A stretch of 6,807 nt of DNA from Candidatus Bathyarchaeota archaeon RBG_13_60_20 (GTDB lineage: Archaea > Thermoproteota > Bathyarchaeia > TCS64), in contig MEZG01000010.1 of the NCBI GenBank assembly GCA_001775965.1, positions 1 through 6,807 on the forward strand, read 5' to 3'. The translations under genes were made by a program, and so were the position numbers. Of this stretch, positions 1-4,546 are shown one piece after another (the first letter of the stretch is position 1; each line of letters starts with the position of its first letter). Below the pieces are notes generated by a model. That model ran no database searches. It was not told where the DNA came from and was given only the letters and a program-made list of their open reading frames with translations.

Positions 1-790
1 TGTAGCTGCCCGGCTGGAGGCCGCTCATCGCTGTCGGCCCCGTGTAGGTCTGGTTCGCGGGGTACACCCAGTCGCCGTCCTCGTCCACGAGGTTGTACTG
101 CACCGTCTTCACGCCGAGGATGTCGCTCACCTGCACCTCCAGGGGGACGTCCCCTGGGCTATAGGTGATCGCGGTGGGCTTCACCACGGTGACCGTGGGC
201 CCCACGGCCTGGATCAGGGTCTCGCCGTTGACGGCCACGTCGTCCACGTAGGCTTCTGAGGCGCCGAGCCAGTTATCCACCTCTAAGTGGATCATGAGGA
301 CCCGGGTGTCGGAGTCTACATCCGCATACTCGGCTCCGCCGAGCACCTGGACCGTGCCCGCCTTAAAGCTGGCCAGAGTCCCGAAGATGCCCCCCTCGTA
401 GGGGCCTGGGACCCCTGAGCCGAGCCATGCGACAGAGCCGTCACCGTCCTTGTCCAGGATCAGGTCGGCGTGAGGGGGGTAGCCCGCTAAGGTGTATGCT
501 TCCCAGGAGATGCCTGTGATGTCTCCCAGAGTAGTGCCGTCTGGTAGCAGAATCTCTACGCGACCCTCGTTTACCTCCGTCGAGGCGGTCCCTGGGGCAG
601 CCAGGTGTATGACTCCCCCCCAGGCAGGGTGGTCCATATACACAGATACACCCGAGTTCATGTGTGACAACGAGGCCGTGTACCCGGATGCTAGGGCCCT
701 GGCTGAGTAGCTGTAGGCCGATAATGCGAGCAGTGCTGCGATCAGCAAGGATGCTGCTTTCTTCATTTTCGGTTTCGTCATATTGTTCAT
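1..790 (-). CDS. Secreted or surface protein with signal peptide and Ig-like domain (3' end outside window)
   Basis: The minus-strand frame stays open from an ATG at 790 to the left edge, giving 263 residues with no stop. A basic start (residues 1-11, several Lys) and a hydrophobic core (12-25, LLIAALLAL) lead to a signal-peptidase-like A-R-A site ending near residue 32. Residues ~36-195 are a Gly/Val/Asp-rich, beta-looking domain with a DKDGDG calcium-loop-like motif at 113-118. From ~199 (TVTVVKP) a segment with SPGDVPLEVQVSD resembles the start of a bacterial Ig-like or cadherin-like repeat. I do not recognise a specific family; function is unknown, the likely location is the cell surface or outside. 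There is no Shine-Dalgarno before the start, but a TATA-like CTTAATC lies 23 bases upstream, which suits a leaderless mRNA. TTG or later in-frame ATGs (residues 4, 9) are alternative starts. No anchor or sorting signal is visible because the C-terminus is missing. Confidence 0.8.
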   Translation of the reverse strand, partial: MNNMTKPKMKKAASLLIAALLALSAYSYSARALASGYTASLSHMNSGVSVYMDHPAWGGVIHLAAPGTASTEVNEGRVEILLPDGTTLGDITGISWEAYTLAGYPPHADLILDKDGDGSVAWLGSGVPGPYEGGIFGTLASFKAGTVQVLGGAEYADVDSDTRVLMIHLEVDNWLGASEAYVDDVAVNGETLIQAVGPTVTVVKPTAITYSPGDVPLEVQVSDILGVKTVQYNLVDEDGDWVYPANQTYTGPTAMSGLQPGSY

Positions 791-813
791 AGTCAATGTT
801 GTGGCGGCTATTT

Positions 814-820
814 GATTAAG
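814..820 (-). promoter_or_regulatory. Candidate TATA box of the secreted-protein gene
   Basis: On the minus strand the sequence reads TTCTTAATCAAA. The core CTTAATC ends 23 bases before the ATG at 790, with its centre 27 bases from it, the usual archaeal TATA-to-start distance for a leaderless transcript. The same heptamer occurs at 927-933 and 1197-1203 on the plus strand at almost the same distance from a start codon. The match to a consensus TATA box is imperfect. Confidence 0.45.
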
Positions 821-850
821 AACACCGCAGAACGTTTTGAAACAACTGTT

Positions 851-882
851 CCACTGTGAGTGGACGCGCGGCGTAGCGCCGC
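851..882. other. Two adjacent short hairpins in the divergent spacer
   Basis: The spacer between the divergent starts at 790 and 958 holds two small perfect inverted repeats: CCACT-GTG-AGTGG (851-863) and GCGGCG-TAG-CGCCGC (868-882). They lie upstream of both candidate promoters, so they are not obviously in either transcript. They could be a protein-binding site or a small structured element. Nothing else is recognisable in 791-957 apart from the two TATA-like motifs. Confidence 0.35.
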
Positions 883-926
883 CGACTGTAACCTCCCCGG
901 CAACAGTATAAGAAAAGGCATTAATC

Positions 927-933
927 CTTAATC
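927..933 (+). promoter_or_regulatory. Candidate TATA box of the 51-residue gene
   Basis: CTTAATC, within ATCCTTAATC (924-933), lies 24 bases before the TTG at 958, with its centre 28 bases upstream. This fits leaderless transcription starting at that TTG. The spacing is one reason for preferring the TTG start over the ATG at 948, which lies in another frame and only 14 bases from the motif. Confidence 0.45.
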
Positions 934-957
934 GAACTACATTACTTATGGCTTGGT

Positions 958-1113
958 TTGAAGAGCCTGCTCTCATCGCTCGAATCGTTATTCGAACAGA
1001 TGTTCGACGAGCGAGCTGAATCATACCGGCGCGTCTACGAGAGATTCGAGAAGGATCACCATGCGGCGCAGGAGATAAGAGACATCCATTCACTGCTTAG
1101 AGAGCTTGACTAA
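958..1113 (+). CDS. Small hypothetical helical protein (51 aa)
   Basis: The frame opens after a stop at 922-924 and ends with TAA at 1111-1113. The best start is TTG at 958, since a TATA-like box lies 24 bases upstream; the only in-frame ATG is at 1000 and would give 37 residues. The product is highly charged and almost certainly helical: an amphipathic first part (SLLSSLESLFEQMF) is followed by alternating Arg/Glu/Asp/His with spaced Leu, Tyr and Phe, ending in SLLRELD. It has no Cys, Gly, Pro or Trp and no membrane segment. About 65% of third codon positions are G or C, less than in the operon to the right but above the surrounding DNA. I recognise no family; it could be a small regulatory or protein-binding helix. 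The same DNA contains nested inverted repeats (977-1013), so a structured RNA is an alternative reading. Confidence 0.5.
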   Translation: MKSLLSSLESLFEQMFDERAESYRRVYERFEKDHHAAQEIRDIHSLLRELD

Positions 1114-1196
1114 AGACCTCGAACATCGTGCACATAAACCCAATACCAAACGAGGACAAACAAGTTACAGCACCAGCCGCCGGAGAGGACTGGATC

Positions 1197-1203
1197 CTTA
1201 ATC
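1197..1203 (+). promoter_or_regulatory. Third CTTAATC promoter-like motif, no clear gene behind it
   Basis: ATCCTTAATC (1194-1203) is an exact copy of the ten bases at 924-933. An ATG lies 23 bases further on (1227-1229), the same spacing as for the two genes to the left. That ATG is followed by only two codons and a stop (ATG AAG ATA TAA, 1227-1238). The motif may drive a non-coding RNA or a short transcript into the inverted repeat near lrp, or it may be chance. Confidence 0.3.
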
Positions 1204-1274
1204 CCGTAACTCGAGAACACATCTGCATGAAGATATAAGACAACTCCATGTACCTCAGAAACTTCATCTATAAT

Positions 1275-1304
1275 CCCCCCTTTCTTTCGTTTTCACGCCC
1301 CCCC
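1275..1304 (+). terminator. Possible T-rich terminator, plus strand
   Basis: A tract TTTCTTTCGTTTT (1281-1293) lies between two C runs (1275-1280 and 1298-1304). Archaeal transcription often ends at T-rich stretches without a hairpin, and this is the first one downstream of the small plus-strand gene. It is more than 160 bases from that gene's stop, so the assignment is weak. Confidence 0.3.
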
Positions 1305-1343
1305 GACCAACACAGGGTGTATGCGCCGAGCCTTACCCTTCTC

Positions 1344-1403
1344 GCATGGCTCTAGCGTCTGCACAAAGGCAGCCATTGACACCGATACGCTTAGCAGCCA
1401 TGC
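1344..1403. repeat. Imperfect inverted repeat just beyond the 3' end of lrp
   Basis: GCATGGCTCTAGCG (1344-1357) pairs with CGCTTAGCAGCCATGC (1388-1403), with two bases bulged out of the right arm. GCAGCCAT occurs twice, at 1369-1376 and 1394-1401, so the left arm could pair with either copy. A small CTGC/GCAG hairpin (1359-1370) sits inside. The outer arm touches the lrp stop codon (1403-1405), so the structure would fall in the lrp 3' untranslated region and could affect its stability or termination. No T run follows on the minus strand. Confidence 0.4.
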
Positions 1404-1849
1404 TAGAGGTTGGTGCACGGGCACCTCTTGTAAGCCTCTATGGTGAGGTTCACCTCGGTCTCCGTGACGCCCTCAATGTTCAGCTGCCTCTCGAGGAACC
1501 AGTTTAGCTCCTTCATGTCCTTCAGTATCACCTCGATCAGGATGTCCCAGCTGCCCGTGGTCCGGTAAATCACCTGCACGTCAGGGTTGTTCTGGAGCCC
1601 CGACACGATGTCCTGGAGCCTGGAGGGGTTCACCTTGAGCCCTATGAAGGCCTTGACAAACTGGCCCACCCGCTCGTAGTTCACCAGCACGTGGAACTGC
1701 CTTATGACGCCGTCCCTCTTCATCCGTTCGACCCTTTTCCGTATGGTGGCGTCGCTGACGTCCAGGTCCTTGGCTATCGCCTTGTAGGGTTTCCGCCCGT
1801 CTCGGCTCAGCGAGCGGAGTATCTTCAGGTCAAGCTTGTCTACGCGCAT
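1403..1849 (-). CDS. Lrp/AsnC family transcriptional regulator
   Basis: This is a 148-residue protein of normal family length. Residues ~1-60 form the AsnC-type winged helix-turn-helix (DKLDLKILRSLSRDGR, then SDATIRKRVERMKRDGVI), which binds DNA. Residues ~65-140 form the RAM/AsnC ligand-binding and oligomerisation domain (FIGLKVNP, then TTGSWDILIEV), which usually senses amino acids or similar small molecules. An in-frame TGA at 1855-1853 fixes the ATG at 1849 as the first possible start; AGGATGA, four bases upstream, is a weak ribosome binding site. A strong TATA box (1919-1933) and a palindrome (1886-1901) lie upstream, so autoregulation is likely. It is divergent from a stand-alone RAM gene, which may share its effector or form mixed oligomers. 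The C-terminus (KRCPCTNL) carries two Cys, possibly redox-sensitive. The target genes cannot be told from sequence. Confidence 0.93.
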   Translation of the reverse strand: MRVDKLDLKILRSLSRDGRKPYKAIAKDLDVSDATIRKRVERMKRDGVIRQFHVLVNYERVGQFVKAFIGLKVNPSRLQDIVSGLQNNPDVQVIYRTTGSWDILIEVILKDMKELNWFLERQLNIEGVTETEVNLTIEAYKRCPCTNL

Positions 1850-1885
1850 GTCTCATCCTTTAGAACTGGGGGGCAAAGGGATCGT

Positions 1886-1901
1886 TTACATGGTCATGTA
1901 A
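1886..1901. promoter_or_regulatory. Palindromic operator candidate upstream of lrp
   Basis: TTACATG-GT-CATGTAA is a perfect 7+7 inverted repeat with a 2-base centre. It begins about 18 bases downstream of the lrp TATA box, so it covers the predicted transcription start, where a bound regulator would block initiation. Lrp-type proteins bind such dyads and commonly repress their own genes. A further ACATGTA (2014-2020), sharing the half-site CATGTA, lies just ahead of the RAM gene promoter. That Lrp binds here is inferred. Confidence 0.55.
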
Positions 1902-1918
1902 TTTCTCCCCACCACCCT

Positions 1919-1933
1919 TTTATAATATATAAA
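1919..1933 (-). promoter_or_regulatory. TATA box of lrp
   Basis: TTTATA-ATA-TATAAA is a near-ideal archaeal TATA element and is itself palindromic. Reading the minus strand, transcription should start about 27 bases away near 1899, giving a leader of about 50 bases before the lrp ATG. The symmetry means it could also work to the right, but the RAM gene start is about 150 bases away on that side. Confidence 0.7.
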
Positions 1934-2029
1934 GTAATTATTGTATATAGGCTTCTCGTTTTAATGCTTCTTTTGAGGCAGATATATTACGTGTTTCATC
2001 CAATATGACTCAGACATGTACGAAAAACG

Positions 2030-2037
2030 TATTATTT
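2030..2037 (+). promoter_or_regulatory. Candidate TATA box of the RAM-domain gene
   Basis: TATTATTT is preceded by an A-rich stretch (CGAAAAACG, 2021-2029) that could serve as the TFB-binding BRE. Its centre is about 25 bases before an ATG at 2058 and 46 before the annotated RAM start at 2079. Another AT-rich stretch (AGATATATTAC, 1980-1990) is a less well-placed alternative. Confidence 0.4.
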
Positions 2038-2057
2038 CCTGCCCGGAACTTCCAAAA

Positions 2058-2078
2058 ATGATCGCTGCGACAGATTAG
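2058..2078 (+). other. Six-codon mini-ORF abutting the RAM gene
   Basis: ATG ATC GCT GCG ACA GAT TAG lies in the same frame as the RAM gene, and its TAG is directly followed by the RAM ATG at 2079. It starts where transcription is predicted to begin from the TATA element at 2030-2037. It could let ribosomes terminate and restart on the RAM gene, which has no Shine-Dalgarno of its own. It could equally be chance. Confidence 0.3.
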
Positions 2079-2339
2079 ATGATGGATGTGGAGCACATTG
2101 CGTCAAACAAGTTAAAAGCACTTGTTCTTCTCAGGGTCGACTCGCGGATCGAGAAGATGGTCATCGACGAGATAAAGTCCATCGAGAACGTGATCGAGGC
2201 CCACTACATCTACGGGCCCTACGACATGTACGCCTTCGTGTCCGTGGACTCGGAGGACGAGCTTCAGGACATCGTACTGAACAGGCTGAGGAACCTGTAC
2301 GGCGTTATATCGACCCTGACGTGCTACGTGGCCGATTGA
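2079..2339 (+). CDS. Stand-alone Lrp/AsnC ligand-binding (RAM) domain protein
   Basis: The 86-residue product has no helix-turn-helix and consists of one alpha/beta RAM domain: strand KALVLLRVDS, helix RIEKMVIDEIKSI, then VIEAHYIYGPYDMYAFVSVDS, a second helix ELQDIVLNRLRNL, and the closing strand YGVISTLTCYVAD. The YGPYDMYAFV segment matches the TG-x-(Y/W)-D turn of Lrp ligand-binding domains. Such single-domain proteins form ring-like oligomers and bind amino acids or other small effectors; some may modify full Lrp partners. ATG 2079 or 2082 is the start, since TAG lies in frame at 2076. The divergent neighbour is a full Lrp regulator, so co-regulation is plausible. The stop overlaps the convergent NfnB-like gene by 16 bases, and a T-rich tract (CTCTTTTCT, 2343-2351) just past the stop could end its transcript. 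Confidence 0.88.
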   Translation: MMDVEHIASNKLKALVLLRVDSRIEKMVIDEIKSIENVIEAHYIYGPYDMYAFVSVDSEDELQDIVLNRLRNLYGVISTLTCYVAD

Positions 2340-3727
2340 CCCCTCTTTTCTATGTAGTTGTGTATCGAGGCAGCGGCGGCCTTGCCCGCCCCCATGGCGC
2401 TGATGACCGTCGCGGCGCCGCTGACTACGTCCCCGCCCGCGTACACGCCGCTGATGCTCGTGGCCATGGTCTCCTCGTCCACGACTATTGTCCCCCACCT
2501 GGTCGCCTCAAGGCCGTCCGTCGTCTGCTGTATTATGGGGTTGGGGGACTGGCCGATGGCCACAATGACGGTGTCCACGTCCAACAGGAACTCTGAGCCC
2601 TTAATGGGGGACGGGCTCCTCCTCCCGGAGGCGTCCGGCTCGCCAAGCTCCATCCTCACGCACTCCATCCGGGTGACGTAGCCCCGGTCGTCCCCGATGA
2701 ACCTGACGGGGTTGGTCTGGTACATGAACTCGACGCCCTCCTCCTCGGCGTTCTCGGCCTCCTCCAGGCGCGCCGGCAGCTCCCCCTTGCCGCGCCTGTA
2801 GACTATGTACACCTTTTCGCCGCCGAGGCGGAGCGCGCACCTGGCCGAGTCCATGGCCACGTTCCCCCCGCCGATGACGGCCACGCTCCTACCCACCGTT
2901 ATTGGCGTCCTGTACTCGGGGAACCTGTAAGCCTTCATGAGGTTCGTCCGTATCAGGAACTCGTTGGCGGAGTACACCCCCTTGAGGTTCTCCCCGGGCA
3001 CTCTTAGGAAGTGGGGGAGGCCGGCGCCGCTCCCTATGAAGACCGCGTCGTAGCCGGCCCTGAGCAGCTCGCCCACGGTGAGTAGTCTGCCTACTGTCGA
3101 GTCCAGGTGCAGGTTCACGCCCAGGCCCTTCACGTACTCTATCTCCGCCTGCACTATGTCCTTGGGGAGCCTGAACTCGGGTATCCCGTACATGAGGACC
3201 CCCCCGGCGGCGTGGAGCGACTCGTAGACGTCGGCCTGGTGGCCCTTCTTCTGGAGCTCGGCGGCTACGGTGAGCCCTGAGGGGCCCGAGCCCACCACGG
3301 CCACCCTCCCTCCCCCCCGCGTTGTCCTGGCCGGCCCCTGCGCGCCGCTGCTCCTCTCGTAGTCAGCCGCGTACCTCTCCAGGCGGCCGATGGCCACGGG
3401 CTGGCCCTTCACGCCCAGGACGCAGCTCATCTGGCACTGGCTCTCCTGGGGGCACACCCTCCCGCAGACGGCCGGGAGGCTGTTGGTCTCCTTTATCCTG
3501 CGGGCGGCCTCCACGTACCTCCGCTCCTTCACAAGGCCGATGAACCCCGGTATGTCGACGCCCACGGGGCACCCCTTGACGCAGCGGGGGTTCTTGCAGC
3601 CCAGGCACCTTGACGCCTCGGCGAGGGCCTGCTCCTCGCTGTACCCGAGGGCAACCTCGTCGAAGTTGCTTTTGCGCTCCTCGGGGGCCTGTTTGGGCAT
3701 ATCCACCTGTGGGGCGCCGGACGCCAC
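2324..3727 (-). CDS. NfnB/GltA-like FAD and [4Fe-4S] oxidoreductase subunit
   Basis: With the GTG at 3727 the product is 467 residues, the usual size for NfnB (NADH-dependent ferredoxin:NADP oxidoreductase large subunit) and related GltA/SudA proteins. It has an N-terminal two-cluster domain (Cys 41, 44, 49, 53 in CLGCKNPRCVKGCP, and Cys 88, 92, 98, 102), an FAD-binding GSGPSG (146-151) and an NADP-type Rossmann motif GGGNVAMDSAR (286-296) followed by YRRGKGELPAR. The C-terminal FAD motif is GGDVVSGAATV (431-). The GTG shares one base with the preceding TAG and follows a G-rich ribosome binding site (3735-3744) by 7 bases; ATG 3700 (458 aa, shortened N-terminus) is the alternative, and longer starts read into the neighbour's frame. 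In Nfn this subunit carries the bifurcating FAD and handles NADP(H) and ferredoxin. Annotation as glutamate synthase small chain would be misleading because no large subunit is near. It is the last gene of the operon. Confidence 0.9.
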   Translation of the reverse strand: MASGAPQVDMPKQAPEERKSNFDEVALGYSEEQALAEASRCLGCKNPRCVKGCPVGVDIPGFIGLVKERRYVEAARRIKETNSLPAVCGRVCPQESQCQMSCVLGVKGQPVAIGRLERYAADYERSSGAQGPARTTRGGGRVAVVGSGPSGLTVAAELQKKGHQADVYESLHAAGGVLMYGIPEFRLPKDIVQAEIEYVKGLGVNLHLDSTVGRLLTVGELLRAGYDAVFIGSGAGLPHFLRVPGENLKGVYSANEFLIRTNLMKAYRFPEYRTPITVGRSVAVIGGGNVAMDSARCALRLGGEKVYIVYRRGKGELPARLEEAENAEEEGVEFMYQTNPVRFIGDDRGYVTRMECVRMELGEPDASGRRSPSPIKGSEFLLDVDTVIVAIGQSPNPIIQQTTDGLEATRWGTIVVDEETMATSISGVYAGGDVVSGAATVISAMGAGKAAAASIHNYIEKRGQSAT

Positions 3728-4545
3728 TATATTACCCCCCTCTCGTTGAGCACCATGGCTATCTTCTCCTGGGGCGTGTAGTACCTGAGCCTGGATGTGA
3801 GCTCGTCGAAGTCCACGCTGGCCCCGTCGAACTCGGGGCCGTCGATGCAGGCGAACCTCGTGGCCCCGCCCACCGTGACCCTGCACGCGCCGCACATCCC
3901 CGTGCCGTCCACCATGACGGGGTACAGGTTCACGCTGGACGGGACCCCCCGGGCGGATGCGAGCTCGGCGACCGCCCTCTGCATCGGGACCGGACCGAAT
4001 GTGAAGACGCGGCTCATCTTCTTCTCGTCCAGCAGCCTGGCCACCAGCCCCTTGAGCCCGCCGCCCTCATCGTCGTCGACGACGGCGTACGACTCGTCGC
4101 AGGCCTCCCTCGCCTCGTCGACGAGGAACAGGTGGTCCATGCCCTTGGCCACCTGGACGCATGTCACCCTGTTGCCTTCGCCTCGGAGCGCCTTGGCCAG
4201 GTACAAGTTGACGCCTTGGAAGACGCCGCCTGCGACGCAGAGCACCTCGCCGTAACCCTTGACGGGTATGGCGTTCCCGAGGGGCCCGGAGAAGTTTAGT
4301 ATCCCGTCCCCCTCGCCGAGTCTGCCCAGGTCCCTCGTGGAGGCGCCCACCTCCGCGAAGTATACGGTGACTGTGTCCTCCTCCGGCTCGGCTCCCGCAA
4401 TGGTGATGGGTATCCTCTCGCCCCGCTCGTCTGTACGCACTATGACGAACTGGCCGGGCGCGGCTTTGCGCGACACTGCGGGCGCCCTGACCTTGAACAT
4501 CTTGATGTTGGGGGGGACGTCCCTCTTCTCGGTTACCTGGTACAC
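3727..4545 (-). CDS. NfnA-like FAD/NAD(P) and [2Fe-2S] oxidoreductase subunit
   Basis: The 272-residue product belongs to the NfnA/SudB, dihydroorotate-dehydrogenase electron-transfer (PyrK-like) family. It has a ferredoxin-reductase FAD barrel (residues ~1-97, with GERIPITI at 42-49), a NAD(P)-binding domain (~98-210) and a C-terminal [2Fe-2S] site. The site is D213, C218, C221, C233 in VDGTGMCGACRVTV and FACIDGPEFDG, the three-Cys-one-Asp pattern typical of NfnA. It would pass electrons between NAD(P)H and a partner flavoprotein. The nucleotide loop reads AGGVFQG (105-111) rather than the GGGVG common in the wider family. The start is GTG at 4545, one base after the HdrA-MvhD stop, with GGAGGTG seven bases upstream. 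It overlaps the NfnB-like gene by one base. The physical neighbour HdrA-MvhD may be a second electron partner. Confidence 0.9.
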   Translation of the reverse strand: MYQVTEKRDVPPNIKMFKVRAPAVSRKAAPGQFVIVRTDERGERIPITIAGAEPEEDTVTVYFAEVGASTRDLGRLGEGDGILNFSGPLGNAIPVKGYGEVLCVAGGVFQGVNLYLAKALRGEGNRVTCVQVAKGMDHLFLVDEAREACDESYAVVDDDEGGGLKGLVARLLDEKKMSRVFTFGPVPMQRAVAELASARGVPSSVNLYPVMVDGTGMCGACRVTVGGATRFACIDGPEFDGASVDFDELTSRLRYYTPQEKIAMVLNERGVI

Positions 4546-4546
4546 G

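Larger units (their letters stand above)
1114..1402. other. Spacer between the small gene and lrp, no convincing gene
   Basis: This lies between the small plus-strand gene and the end of lrp and is of lower GC than the operon. I see no tRNA, CRISPR or long ORF. It holds a third CTTAATC motif (1197-1203), a pyrimidine-rich tract (1275-1304) and an imperfect inverted repeat (1344-1403). A 35-codon plus-strand frame (1248-1355) and a 22-codon minus-strand frame (1333-1401) exist but have no support beyond being open. Confidence 0.5.

Noticed and set aside
948..1019. ATG-started 23-codon frame overlapping the small gene
   Set aside because: It is much shorter than the alternative frame, has no good promoter spacing and gives no protein-like pattern.
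1248..1355. 35-codon plus-strand frame, and a 22-codon minus-strand frame at 1333-1401 just after the lrp stop
   Set aside because: They are open but short, with no ribosome binding site; one runs through C/T tracts and the other lies within the inverted repeat.
791..1402. tRNA, rRNA, CRISPR array or insertion sequence
   Set aside because: No cloverleaf with a T-loop sequence, no spaced identical repeats and no transposase frame were found in the non-coding stretches.
1691..2008. 105-codon plus-strand frame across the lrp start and promoter
   Set aside because: It lies opposite the lrp helix-turn-helix region and runs through the TATA box; the product resembles no family.
2324..3727. Glutamate synthase small subunit as the function
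   Set aside because: The family is often named so, but no GltB-like large subunit is present and the neighbours are NfnA- and HdrA-like.
3728..3895. N-terminal extension of the NfnB-like frame up to a GTG at 3895
   Set aside because: The extra 56 residues are Arg/His-rich, match no part of the family and lie entirely inside the NfnA-like gene in another frame; the GTG at 3727 gives the expected length.
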